64,000 bases of DNA from Rhizophagus irregularis (lineage: Eukaryota > Glomeromycota > Glomeromycetes > Glomerales > Glomeraceae): positions 2,480,001-2,544,000 of the forward strand of contig NC_089441.1 of the NCBI RefSeq assembly GCF_026210795.1, written 5' to 3'. Both the position numbers and the translations under genes were made by a program. The stretch's first letter is position 1; each line of letters opens with the position of its first letter. Below are positions 38,262 to 50,600 of the stretch, in pieces. Under the pieces are notes generated by a model. The model did no database searches. It was not told the origin of the DNA and was given only the letters and a program-made list of their open reading frames with translations.

Positions 38262-39365
38262 ACGAACAGGATAAACATTTAGGAAGAGTAATGATCTACA
38301 TGATGTAATATTTATTGAATAATTAACAAGGAACCAATAGATTGAGTAGGAAGTCGATCAATTGTGGCTTAGCAACCAGTTTATTGAGTTCAACAATAAG
38401 AAAAATTAGAAGGAATAATTATAAGCCACAAAAGATAAATCATATAAAATGGAGGGATAGTGGACTAAAGGAACACGCATAATGAAAATACATAAAAACA
38501 ATAATATAAAAGATAATATAAAAAGATAATATAATATAATATAAAAGATAATATAAAAGATAATACGAAAAGATATAAGCCACAAAAGATGGAACATAAT
38601 ATATTAAAAATAGAAACATATTGAAAGATAGTATATTAAAAAGATGGAACATAAAAGATGATGTATAACATATTAAAAATAGAAAGATAACATATTAAAG
38701 GATAGCATATTATATTAAAAGATAGCGTATTAAAAATAGTATATTAAAAAGATAGCATATTAGAAAGATAACATATAAAAAGAACATAAAAGATAGTATA
38801 TATTAAAATAGAAAATATAAGAAAGTTTGTTTAAATAGAGAGCGGAATTCAAAGTAATTCCATATCATCATAGAATTTATTGATCATCTCATCCACAATG
38901 TAATTTAGAATAGTTGAATTTAATTATTTGTTAATAAAGTATAATATTAAGTAAAGGTAATAGGTTCACCCTAAACTTTAGTTAACGTTTGCTTAATTAA
39001 TTTTAATTGAATAAAATGATAATTACGAAATAAATTAAATATACACTTTTGTAAAGAGAATTATCGAAATTTTAAAGTTGAAATAAATAGAATATTTCGT
39101 GGTGAGAGCTATCGAAGTTTGAAATTAAAGGTAAAGTGGATAAAAATTGAGGAAAATTTAGAGAAGTTAAATTTTATTTTATATCGTTTGAAGTTTTATA
39201 TTACTAATGTTATTTATGTTGTGAACTAAGAATATTATTGTTGCATATTGTTGTTATATGTTGTTGTATGTTGTTCGTTAATTATGTTGTTTGTTAATTA
39301 TATCGTTGATTATTTGCTTGTTTGTTTGTTTAAATTGTTCGTTCGTCTGTTTATTCGTTCATTCG
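38262..39365. repeat. GATAATATAAAA-type simple-repeat region inside element A
   Basis: Between two coding pieces of element A lies 1.1 kb dominated by AAAGATAATATAAAAGATAAT-like runs (38480-38830) and a TTGTT-rich stretch (39235-39360). It may be a further, unbounded insertion or an expanded satellite. No terminal repeats were found. Confidence 0.5.
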
Positions 39366-40761
39366 ACCATGAGAATGCCTATTCAATGTGGCAACTCTGT
39401 AAATTGATGACAGAGGGAATAGGGGGATCTCACCGTCAGAATTTAGCTGGTATGACAATTCGTACAATAAGGTAATGATAATACAATTAAAAATTATCTA
39501 ATTAGTATGATTATATCTATAATAAAGCATAATTTTTTATATGTATATAGGTATCATAGAAGTATTTCTGAAGATACTATTAATAATCCCGACCTTTGTT
39601 ATGAGAATGTTGCTTGATTTAAAAGGCTCTTAGATTCATTACACTATAAAGGTCCTGTTGTAGCCATAACAGATTGTACAATTTTAAAGTTCAGGTTGCA
39701 ATATTCAACAAATTTAGGTTGTATTGTTGAATCAACTCTAGACTGAAATGATTGCAAAATTGAACCTATGATGATATATATAAAAAGATTTCTGATATCA
39801 AGCAAAGAAATGCAATTGCAAAATATGTTAGAATTTATGTTCTTCAGGTAAATTTATTAAAAGAATTGATCGAATTTTAATTACTATTATTAAATTTAAT
39901 TGATTTAAAATTATTAGGTACCTCTTCCAAAGTTTCCACCTGTAATTGTGGCATTAATTCTAACTGGAAATGACAGTGCTAAAAAAATTTTAGCACTTTA
40001 TCAGAAACTTATTGATATCGTAGCAGATTTTGAATTACCTATAATTTCTATCAGATCAGATGGTGCTGCTGCTGAATTTCAGGCATAAAATTTACTACAA
40101 TTAATTAGAACAAGAAATTGTGTTCAACATCAAAATTTCCAATATGGAATCAATTTCAACTGTCCTGTATTTCCCAAAGTTAGACTTATAGTTCATATTC
40201 AAGATCCTAAACATGGGAAAAAAATAGCAAGAAATGCAGCCATGTCTGGTGCTCGTTTACTTACATTTGGTAATTCTACAGTCCGATTTGATCAGCTATT
40301 AACGTTATCTTTCAAGAAAATAGCATTATGTATAAGCGAGATGTAATAAAATTAGACCGACAGGATAATAATGCTGCGTATAGAGTATTTTGCTCAAAAA
40401 ATTTGGCACAAGTATTAGATGGAGAAAAAGAATTATCATCTGAATTTTGAGAATTATTTGTATATCTCTTTGTTATGGGTATGTATAATGTGTTAATTTC
40501 AAAATCTTTTATTACTTATTTTGAAATTTGGTTTATTAATTAATATTAAGATAGTTACCTTAATCGAAACATTACACATCATAAGAGGATCGAAATGGCT
40601 ATGACCACATATTTTTTTTACATTTGTGGAAATATCATATCGAGACTCTTAGTGATCTTTATCCTTCATATATATCTATTTCAAAAAACTTTTTAGCAAT
40701 GCAAACTTTTAATATTATGATTAGTTTAGTTGAATCTTAATTAAAATTCACAGAGATTCTT
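39366..40761 (+). pseudogene. Element A transposase-like gene, fragment 2
   Basis: Central part of the element A gene. Blocks in order: NAYSMWQLCKLMTEGIGGSH, FKRLLDSLHYKGPVVAITDC, VPLPKFPPVIVALILTGND, LPIISIRSDGAAAEFQA, HIQDPKHGKKIARNAAMSGA, RLLTFGNSTVRFDQLL, then ISKNFLAMQTFNIM. The paired motifs ISIRSDGA and QDPKHGKKIARN recall RNase-H-fold transposases of the P-element/THAP9-like and KDZ groups, but this is a resemblance only. There are introns near 39475-39551 and 39849-39918 and several in-frame stops. The gene breaks off at IHRDS where element B begins. Confidence 0.6.
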
Positions 40762-40799
40762 TACAGAAACCTTGAATTTTTAAACAATACCGAATTGAT

Positions 40800-41560
40800 A
40801 TAATAATGATGTTAAATAAATATCGTGGCGATATCGATTTGCAAATGATATCATTATGATATCGTAAAGATATTTGTTTGAAAAAATATCAGATCGATAT
40901 CATTTCGATATTGTTATAACAACAATGAATTTTTTGAAAAATGGGAAGTAAATACGATATTAATATGATATCGTTCCAACATTAATTCAATATCAATATG
41001 ATATCGTAAAGATATCACTTTATAATTATCTAATCGACATCATAACGATATTGACGAAACATCAAATCGATATCATATCGATATTTCGATATTGTTATAA
41101 CAATAATGAAAAATAGAAAGTAAATACGATATTAATATGATATCGTTCTAACATTAATTCAATATCAATATGATATCGTAAAGATATCACTTTATAATTA
41201 TCTAATCGACATCATAACGATATTGACGAAACATCAAATCGATATCATATCGATATTTCGATATTGTTATAACAATAATGAAAAATAGAAAGTAAATACG
41301 ATATTAATATGATATCATTCTAACATTAATTCAATATCAATATGATATCGTAAAGATATCACTTTATAATTATCTAATCGATATTGACAAATAACGAAAC
41401 GATATCATTTTGATATTGTTATAACAATAATGATTTTTTTAATAAATGCAATATCAATATAATATTATTTTAATATTAATTCAGTATCAAAATAATATCA
41501 AAATGATATTATCTATAAAAATATCAAATCAATCAAATATCGTTTTATAATATTTTAATA
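40800..41560. repeat. Left subterminal array of element B, 172-bp unit
   Basis: The word AGTAAATACGATATTAATAT recurs at 40947, 41119 and 41291, a period of 172 bp. Each unit is packed with palindromic GATATC and related ATATCGATAT words. Copies 2 and 3 are almost identical, so amplification is recent. Confidence 0.8.
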
Positions 41561-42817
41561 ATTTGTAATCTAATTTAAAAGTTAATTTCAATAGATTTAA
41601 GTTACCGGTTATTTATTACAATAACAATTTTAATTACAGATAAAGTATACATTAGTTTAAATATTATATAACAGATAAAAAAAATATCAATAAATCTATA
41701 ATAAACTAATTCAATAAATTAGAATTATGAGTTAAATTGGTGATGTAAGTCAAAACATTATGCCTTAATACTCCAGAATCATAACTCATCAACCCAAAGT
41801 TGAGGATTAACCGGGTACCTTGCTTTAGATTCAGCGACACTGCCCAAGTTGGATGGGGTGTCACAGGTACGCTTTAAGAAGACTCGCTACGACTCTATTG
41901 CAAAAAGGATAAGTATATTCGAAAACACCAGACATAAATTCACCTCAGAAGTTTGGCGGGAAACCCCTATAAACAACTGCAGTTTCATCATTACCAAAAT
42001 CATTGAATTTAGGGATACAATGAAAAAGTTCATGAGAATGACAGCTTTAAAAAAAAAATACAAATATATTCTCAACTTTGACAATTCACCCTTATTCTTT
42101 GGCCTGGAATTCTCATATGACTGCATTATTGTTGTTTGTAATTTGATCCATTGAATCCACCATAAATTGCCTGGCAAAGCGAACTTTTATTAGACAACTA
42201 TAGCTTCATCAACAAACGTTGCAATGTGTTTGGACGAATGACATCCTGTTTAATAAATTTTAAATGGGCAAACGTGGACCTAAAACCCATTATAAGGTAG
42301 GCTGCAAGAAGTGCAAAGCAACCTACCTAACCCACGAGTGGGTCTAAGGGTTAGGGAATTAATTACACGCCAAACACACACAAGTTGGTATGGAGTTAAA
42401 AGTCTTACAAACTAAAAATTATTTTTGCCACTTAATTCTCCAATAATCAATGTTATAAAAAAGTTACTTACGACTTAAGCCTACTTAATTATATATAAAA
42501 TGACACTTCGAACAGACAGAGCTCATGATATATGAGAATATCCCATCATGCCTATTTTAATCTTTGATTAAAGGATTTTCGTTGCGTTAATTATATAAGC
42601 TTTACGCCTATATAACATAAGCTTACACCTATATAATTCAAGTCCGCCTTTTCCTATAACACACTATGCACGACGGCAAACGGTATAGGAGGAAGACTCT
42701 ACTTTCAGAAAGAAAGTTTTTTTTTTCAAAAAAAAAAAACGTACAAATAAATAGCGGTTAAATAAAATAGTGGTTAAATTGACTTTTTAGGAATTAATAG
42801 GCCTTATAGCCTTATAA
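41561..42817. other. Unassigned interior of element B
   Basis: No gene is recognised. A 101-codon plus frame (41849-42154) has no domain and a reverse-strand counterpart, so it is not called. The part 42295-42356 can form two adjacent hairpins (AGGTAGGCTGC with GCAACCTACCT, then CCCACGAGTGGG). Confidence 0.4.
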
Positions 42818-42886
42818 TATACGCGATCATTTAATATACGCGATCATTTAATATACGCGATCATTTAATATACGCGATCATTTAAT
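42818..42886. repeat. Four exact 17-bp tandem repeats
   Basis: The unit TATACGCGATCATTTAA is repeated four times without change. Each unit contains CGCG and GATC. Exact identity implies recent slippage or selection. Confidence 0.85.
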
Positions 42887-43550
42887 CAGACAATTTATTA
42901 AATTTGGTATTACACGAACTTGATCAACCTGATAATTGTTTAGTCTCTTTATAGGTGGATATTTCTTAAATTATCACCTGAACTTTTCAATTTTTTGCAG
43001 AATCGAAGATGGAAACCGGAAAAGTATTCTGATTCAGAATTTTTTTTTAAGAAATGTGTTTGTTATTTTGTAAATTACCAGTCAGAATTGGCTTAAACTT
43101 TAAAGTTCTTACTTTACGCAAATGTTACGCAAATGTATTCTTTTTGATCTGTATAAGAACGTCAAATATATAGAGATATTTAGGCCGTATATACTAAAGA
43201 AGAAACGTCATATAATAACCATTCCATTTTTAACAAAACAACAATTACTTTTTAAACTTGAAAATGTTATATCTTAGACAAACATTTTATAGTTTTATAC
43301 ATCCATTTTATTTTATATTATTATCACTCGACATTATGGTATAATGTTTAGAATAATGATGTTTCATATTATCATTTGCTTCGTAAAATTTACTAAATTT
43401 ATTCAATGTAATATCGTTATAAAATGCATAATTTTATAAAAAAATTAGAGCGTTTGCTAAGATTTATAACTATGTATAATTTAATATTATTATTAATAAC
43501 TATGATTAAAGGATATGAAGTATCAGTACAGTATAAATAAAATAACTTAC
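42887..43550. other. AT-rich interior of element B
   Basis: This should hold the missing 3' exons of the gene at 43551-44739, but I could not recognise any continuation of its reading frame. Confidence 0.4.
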
Positions 43551-44393
43551 CGATAAAGAATCAATGATCTTATTTCCGCTCCTAGAAGGGATCATTAATT
43601 TTTTGGTCATATTATCTAATTCTTTAACGGCGGACAAATTTTTTCCGTTCCACGAAACCTTAAAGGTTTCTCTTACGAAATCAACCAAGGTATTGAATCC
43701 TCCATTTCTTGTTAATTCTGAAATATTAACAGCTATAAGCTGTCGGCTTAAAATCTTTTGGACAAATTCTTCATCAACGTAATCTATAAGTTCCTTTTGA
43801 GATAAACTTCCAGTAGATGCTCTATAATTAAATTAATAATTAATACAAACAGCACTATTTGGTTAGCTACGAAACAATTAAATAAATACCTGTTTTTTCT
43901 TATTTCTTTAAATTCTTCTACAGAAGTTAAAATAATTTGGTTAAACTTATTTCTGAAATCGATAAAAAATTTTCGGGTTTTTTCGAGGTAGCTTTTAGCT
44001 TCGTTCGAATGTATTTTTATTTTGAAAATTTTTGTTATCAACTCATCAAAAACTTCACCACGCGGACTTCTTGCACGTAAAAAAAGACACTTGACACTTT
44101 CGTCCCATAGACGAATTTTATCCTAAAATATTAAAAATACATTATTTAAAAGATTTAGACATAATAAAATCATGTTAATTTAATACTTACGTCCGTAATT
44201 TTACTGGATGATGAGATAGCAACATCTGTATTGTTCATTTCTAGTGCCAATCTTAAAATTTCTGGATGGTCGACGAGCTAAGCAACTATTTCTAAATTTG
44301 ACTTTGATTGAAATACTTCAGGTTTTTTATGATCTTCCGTCTTACTCTCATCATCATCATCATTATCATCATCATCATCATTATCATCATCAC

Positions 44394-44426
<33 letters not shown>

Positions 44427-44739
44427 TACTTCTTTTTTCATTTACTACTATAACTTCTTTATCAGCAGATTCGGCAGCTTCTTTATTACTATTTTTACTT
44501 TTTTTCATCAACTGATTGGCTTTCTCAATGTCAATATCTCTTCTTTTTTTCGTAATTTGTTTTCTTTTCGATCCTATTATACATATTTTTGGTATTTATT
44601 AATTATTCTTCTTACATATAACTATATAAGCAAAACTTACTATAAATTTACAAAAGAGTTATATCTACATACCTCCTTCAACTTCCATTTCTTGATTATC
44701 ATCAGACGATTTATTAGGTAATTTACGTTTAGTCGTCAT
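43551..44739 (-). pseudogene. Truncated lineage-specific gene with acidic run
   Basis: Four exons on the minus strand (44739-44673, 44573-44191, 44122-43890, 43821-43551) join in one frame of 318 codons, with good GT..AG borders. The product starts MTTKRKLPNKSSDD, has a lysine-rich nuclear-signal-like block, a long Asp run from (GAT)n (about 44345-44425), then a helical region (VFDELITKIFKIKIHSNEAK, YLEKTRKFFIDFRNKFNQ) and TGSLSQKELIDYVDEEFVQK. I recall this helical region as part of a large Rhizophagus family of unknown function. A TAG interrupts exon 2 (after LEIVA), yet the frame stays open and conserved after it. The last donor (GTAAGT at 43550) has no visible downstream exon. So it is a truncated, probably dead copy, or one with an unseen 3' end. 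Confidence 0.6.
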
Positions 44740-45970
44740 AATATAAAAAAAAAATATGAGCGAAAAAAAAGTGGAACAACCTTTTTGTTTAAAAGTAGGT
44801 GATATTTATCGAGAAAATATGAATGAATAAAAAATGTAGAGCAACTTTCTTGCTCAAAAAAGTAGATGATAAATATTGAATGAACAAAAAAAAGGGCGAG
44901 GTTATCATGATATAATTTTGAGATTTTAGCTATTGTAATTATGATTGTAGTATTTAATTGGAAAATATACATGATCTTAATATCATTGTGTATCGTGTAG
45001 AATGCAGGATTAGTTAAAAATATCAGGAGATGGGAAAACTAAAAATTATGATTTCTAGAAGATCGAAAATTAAATTTAATTAATATAAATAAATTATTAC
45101 AATATCGAATTTCATTCAGTGAAATTTTTTTTTACATGGAAGATTATCTCAAATCGATTTTACGGTTTCAAATTTATTATATTTTTCAGGCTATACGTGG
45201 AATGAGAAGAAAAATAATGGAAAGGTGAGAAGAAAAATGATCGGTAGAAGAAAAGGAGTGAGAAGAAAAATGATTGGTAGAAGAAAAGGAGTGAGAAGAA
45301 ATTAATGGAATATTACGTTTTGAATTTCCATTTTTATGTGTGATACGATGACATGCGAAAAAAAAATTTATAAGATCCTGGTACTCTTGACGGAAAAATA
45401 ACTGAGCCAATGAACCATGTGATGATCCTATCTAACTAAGCCATATCTATTTAATGTAAGCCTCTGGATTGATTACATAAAAAATAGATGGGATCTACAG
45501 TAGTAGACTTACAACGATATTTGAAAAATACTGATATATTGATTGAAATTGTGAAATTACTGATAGGAAAGAGTTTTAATACATATTGGTGTAATCAAAT
45601 ATCGGTATATAAAGTATCAACTATTCAAATAATACAAGTCATGTGCAACTAATCATTTGTTTAATTGTTCGATAATATTCCTAAAATGGAGTAAATTAAG
45701 ATCGAATTAAGTTCGTTACGGTGTAAATTAAGGTTAGCTTAAAATTCAGTATAATTGTAATATATCATCGCAGTGTAATATGAAATATAATCAAGGAAGG
45801 ACATGCGTGATTTAAAATATTATATTTTATAATTATAAAGTATAAAGATAACATTTTAACTCATTTTTTATTAATAGAATTTGTTTATTTATTTTTATTT
45901 ATATATATTAATTAATGCAGTATTACTATAATTATATTTTTAAAATAAATTGATAAATCAAAAAATTGAG
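44740..45970. other. Interior spacer of element B with short duplications
   Basis: It contains two diverged copies of a stretch of about 75 bp (from about 44757 and 44830; shared words GTAGAGCAAC/GTGGAACAAC and GATATTTATCGA/GATAAATATTGA) and a 35-bp duplication at about 45225-45300 (AGAAGAAAAGGAGTGAGAAG). No gene was recognised. Confidence 0.5.
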
Positions 45971-46487
45971 TGTATTCAATGTTAAATAAATTAATTAAAG
46001 ATGATTGCATTAGAACTAAAAAATTTAGGCAAGATCGTAAAAATAAACTCAAAGAAATCAAAAAAAAATATGTGTGTATTCAATGTTAAATAAATTAATT
46101 AAAGATGATTGCATTAGAACTAGACAAGATCGTAAAAATAAACTCAAAGAAATCAAAAAAAAATTATGTGTGTATTCATTGTTAAATAAATTAATTAAGG
46201 ATGATTGCATTAGAACTAAAAAATTTAGACAAGATCGTAAAAATAAACTCAAAGAAATCAAAAAAAAATTATGTGTGTATTCAATGTTAAATAAATTAAT
46301 TAAGGATGATTGCATTAGAACTAAAAAATTTAGACAAGATCGTAAAAATAAACTCAAAGAAATCAAAAAAAAATTATGTGTGTATTCAATGTTAAATAAA
46401 TTAATTAAGGATGATTGCATTAGAACTAAAAAATTTAGACAAGATCGTAAAAATAAACTCAAAGAAATCATAATAAATTTATTATAA
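45971..46487 (+). repeat. Five 105-bp tandem repeats, open as 35-residue repeats
   Basis: TGTATTC starts recur at 45971, 46075, 46171, 46276 and 46381. Unit lengths are 104, 96, 105 and 105 bp; the 96-bp unit lacks exactly 9 bp. Units 2-5 read continuously as a 35-residue repeat (containing YSMLNKLIKDDCIRTKKF and QDRKNKLKEIKKKL) up to TAA 46485-46487; unit 1 is one base out of frame. The reverse strand is also open. Copies are near-identical. It could be a young minisatellite or a small basic repeat protein; the frame-preserving deletion is suggestive but not proof. Confidence 0.75.
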
Positions 46488-46538
46488 ATATAGAGCCTTT
46501 TCTTGACATTTTCCCCATCAAACTAATAATATTTAATA

Positions 46539-47126
46539 ATGGCAGCATTAAACTTAAACGCAAATCTTCCAGTATACATTCAATGGCCCGATGACGCTGC
46601 TTTGACCTTAATTCAGCGTCGTCGGGCCTATCAGCCCTTATTCACCACAACGAGGTTACATAACCAAAACCAATTATGGCGTGGAATTGCTCGTGATATA
46701 CGAAACAACCACATATTCAGGCCAACTAGAAAACAATGTAGAGAGAAATGGAATGCGCTAAAGTCGGGATACGAGAATTTAGAGAGATTAATAAACAGAA
46801 ATCCTGAAGGATATCCCACTCGTACCCTGACTTTGCATGACGAGAGATTCCACCAGGAACTCTCTGACGAGTTTTGGAGAGTGGAGCGTAAGTATTTATT
46901 ATTTAACTGATTTTTTCATTAATTCATTGCATTTATATTAATACTTGCTTTGTTTTAAGCATTAGTCCGGGCCGCCCGGAGAAATAGGATGGATCGTAGA
47001 ACATACGAGTATAGAGAGCGCAGGCGCTCTCGCTCCCGATCCCCCTACTACCACCGAGAGCGCAGGCGCTCTCGTTCTCGATCTCCTCACCACCGAGAGC
47101 GCAGGCGCTCTCACCGACGTCATTGA
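46539..47126 (+). CDS. SANT/Myb-like protein with RS tail, intact
   Basis: Two exons (46539-46887 and 46966-47126) with a GTAAGT...TAG intron give 169 residues. The N-terminal 115 residues form a compact, Trp-rich helical domain: PVYIQWPDDAAL, LWRGIARDIRNNHIF, RKQCREKWNALKSGYENLER and DEFWRVE. The W...IA..I...R...QCREKW..LK..YE pattern resembles SANT/trihelix DNA-binding domains. Exon 2 encodes an Arg/Ser tail with three REERRRS-like units (YRERRRSRSRSP, HRERRRSRSRSP, HRERRRSHRRH), as in splicing factors. Exon 2 is much more GC-rich than its surroundings. It lies in element B just before the transposase, and a broken paralogue lies in the hAT element at 32014-32661. It is therefore probably an element-borne gene; DNA-binding or transposition-helper roles are inference. 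Confidence 0.75.
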
Positions 47127-47604
47127 TTTTTTATTTTTTATTTTATTATTTTAATATATTTTATTTTATTTTATTATTATGTTTTATTTTATTTTAATAT
47201 TATGTTTTATTTTATTTTATTATTATATGTTTTATTTTATTATATGTTTTATTTTATTTAATTATTATTATGTTTATATTATTATATGTTTTATTTTATT
47301 TTATTATTATGTTTTATATTATTATATATTTTATTTTATTTTCTGATTCAATAAATGACTATTTTCGATAATATTATTTGTCATACCAATTGTCATTAAC
47401 CGGTATAATTGACCCTAAATTTTGTGTAGCCAAATCGGCAGTAATTTAACCGAATTGATTACTTAATTGCATTTTTTTTTTGCCGACACACTAATAGTAT
47501 TTAATAAATTTAGTTCTAATTGAATTTATAACAGATACTGTGGTAGTGGTACCACTGGTAATTATGTTCTAATTAAATTTGGATTATTTTAAATTGTTAT
47601 AAAG
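47127..47604. other. TTTTATT-rich low-complexity spacer
   Basis: Positions 47130-47345 are nearly pure TTTTATTTTATTATTATG-like repeats. The rest is the presumed 5' flank of the transposase gene. Confidence 0.6.
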
Positions 47605-50600
47605 ATGAGAAGACGATATAGTCACAACAAGCCAATAGAGCCAATTCGAATTCGAAATCGGTTTTCTTACAGCAAACTTAATAAGACAACAGATTCTGAC
47701 GAGAGAGTGGCAATTCGTTCGCCTGTACGTTCACCTGATAATGATAACGATGACATGGACTTTCAGTATGATCATAAAGATGATTTAAGTTTTCAAGACA
47801 TTAATGATGACGATAATGCATATGGATCAATTAATCCTCAAGACTACAATGATGAGATGATATTTTCGCAAGATAATGTCAATTCATCTGATACTGAAGA
47901 GGAAGAAGAAAGTGATAACGAATACAATTATGAAGAGGAGAAAGAGGAGGAAGATAATAATGAAAACAATGACGAAGAGGAGGAGGATGAAGGTAATAAT
48001 GATGATAATAATAATCAAGTGGAAGAGGAACGTAATAACGATGAAGAGGAACGTAATTACGATGAAGAGGAACGTAATAACGATGAAGAGGAACGTAATA
48101 ACGAAGAGGAAGAAATACATCAAATCGTTGAAGCGTTAGATGAAGATAAGATACCGTTCTGCAATGGTCAATTTGCACCGTACTTTGATAATTATACAAC
48201 TACGGCATTATTTTGCTGGCTTCAGAAACATAATGTTTCTACGAAAGCATATGAAGATCTTGTCGATATCATTCACAATTCTCAATTTGAACCTACCCAT
48301 GTGGTAAAAAATATCCGAAGATTCCAATCATGGAGAAAACGTCTTCCTCTCCTACCAATAATAACAAAGTCTATTAAAATTTCACCAAAAAAACTCCATC
48401 AACCTCACGAGGATCAAAACTTTCGTATCAACTCTCAATTAGTGAAATTATATGGCGTGTTCTTAATAATCCGATGCTAATGAAGCATATGTATTTTGGA
48501 CCCGGCATTAATTCTGAAGAAAAATCAGAATTTTGGCATGGAAATTTATGGGGGGAATCCCCACTTTTTGGACAACACGAAATATTAATATCAGAAGGTT
48601 ATAAATTAATACACTTTGATACAATTATAATTTATTATCATTGATAATATTTATTAAAGTTATTTATTTTTAATAAATAGTATTGTACCGATCTGGTGAT
48701 TTTGTTTACTATCATGATGATAATGGTCAAAAAAAACTTGGAAGATTAAGATCAATTTTAAAAAATCATGATGGATATTATCAGTTACGAATTCAAAAAA
48801 TTTTGGAATATAGTGATTTACCCGGAAATTTAAAAGGGTTACCAAGACAATGTCGTTTTATTACCGGTGAAGTATGGTTACAAGATGAACCATTTTTAAT
48901 TATAATGACTTCTCAAATTTTAGAAAAAGTAACTATATTGATGATGTTTCAACATCAAAATATTCCTGATGGTTCATTGCGGATTAGTGAAATAATTTAT
49001 AAATGTAATGACCGTTGGCACGTTCGTAATGTAAAGCTTTCATACCTACATCCATCTGATTACATTTCTATTAGAAATCCACTATCATCATCTATGCCAA
49101 TCTATAAGCTGTTTTTAGATCTTTATTATGATGATTTTGGTACATTTAGAAATGTATACCATTCTCTAGGTGGTGTTTATGTACAGTTTGGAAATATGCC
49201 AGCACATCAAAGAAAGCTAATAAAGAACCATTTTGTTATTGGGTTTATCCCATTTGGAGGAAAATTTGACGAATTTATGATACCATTCATTTCAGAAATG
49301 AAGGAATTAGAGAAAGGAAAGGTGATGACTGTCCAAGGACAAGATGCATGGATAATTGCTGGTTTAGGCGTTGTTACGGCAGATTTACCTCAAGGTAACG
49401 ATATGACAGGAGTACTAAGGTATTTTTTCAACTTAGTTAATAATATAATAATATAATTTTATGACAACTATTAAAATTGTTTAAAAAATAAATTTAGACA
49501 TAATGCAAATAAGGGTTGTCGTACTTGTAAAACTACTAAAGAATCATTGAGTGCTCACAATCAGGATATCGTAACAACATTACATTATCATCATATTACA
49601 GACGAAGAAATCTTAAAAATTTCTCATGAGACTATAATGTCAAGAAGAGATCAACTTTGTACGGAATATGGTTTACGATCATTACCTAGTATTTTAGATA
49701 AATTAAAAAAGGGAAAGACATTTACAGACGCCGCAGGATGTTTATCATACGACTGCAGGAAAGATTGGGCGGCTACTAAAATTAACTTGTGAATTATTTT
49801 CACGAGAAGGAGAAGATAATTTTATCGAAATTTGGAAAAATTTTGAAATCCCAAAAAGATGGTCTCGCTTACCAAATCCGATTACTCACTACAATAGTTT
49901 TATGATGTCGGATTTACTTAGATTAGCTATGATTATGCCATTTTTGTTAAACCAGTTTTTAAAAGAATCAAGTATCAAACGTAATGAAACAGCCAGATTC
50001 AACAAAGAATTGATGCATTTCGAGTTAGTTCAGTTCCAAAAATTATTATATCTTGTTGGATACATGTTGCAAAAACTATGAAAGCGGTTTTTAACAAGAA
50101 ATTTACATCAGATAGCTATGGGAATTGCAACAATGTCTTGAAGAAGAGTTTTCAATCCTTCCAAAGATATAGTTACAAATTTGATATTGAAATGTGGAAT
50201 AATTTCAAATAATTAACAATATTTTACTTTTTATAGGTTTTTGTAAATTTTGTTAATTTACCAAACATACACGTTAATATGCATCTTTTGATGCATGCTA
50301 AAACCTTTGGAACACTTATTAATACCCAAGTTGGTATAAAAGAAATGGTCCATCGTATTTTTAAGGGGATGGTACCAAAAACTAATTGCAAAAACATAGA
50401 TTTAGATTTATTAAAGCGTTACAATACTTTATTTGCAATTCGACATTTAGCAGATGGTGGTATTGATCCAAGATTTAATAGATCTTGTACTGGATTTACA
50501 AATTCAAATTTTGGACAATTATTTTTAAATTGGTATGTTACAGAAGATAAATATTCAACTGAAGCAACTGAACAAGTTCAAGACGATGATGATGATACAA

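Noticed and set aside
38406-38652. Reading frames in the GATAATATAAAA region
   Set aside because: Simple-sequence artefacts with Tyr/Phe/Leu-only content.
41849-42154. 101-codon plus-strand frame in element B
   Set aside because: An overlapping 96-codon antisense frame exists and neither shows a known domain or splice structure.
44244-44453. Poly-His/poly-Ile frames opposite the Asp run
   Set aside because: Shadows of the (GAT)n tract in the minus-strand gene.
46058-46471. Antisense 137-codon frame over the 105-bp repeats
   Set aside because: An automatic consequence of a repeat unit divisible by three with few stops; the sense frame is the more plausible of the two.
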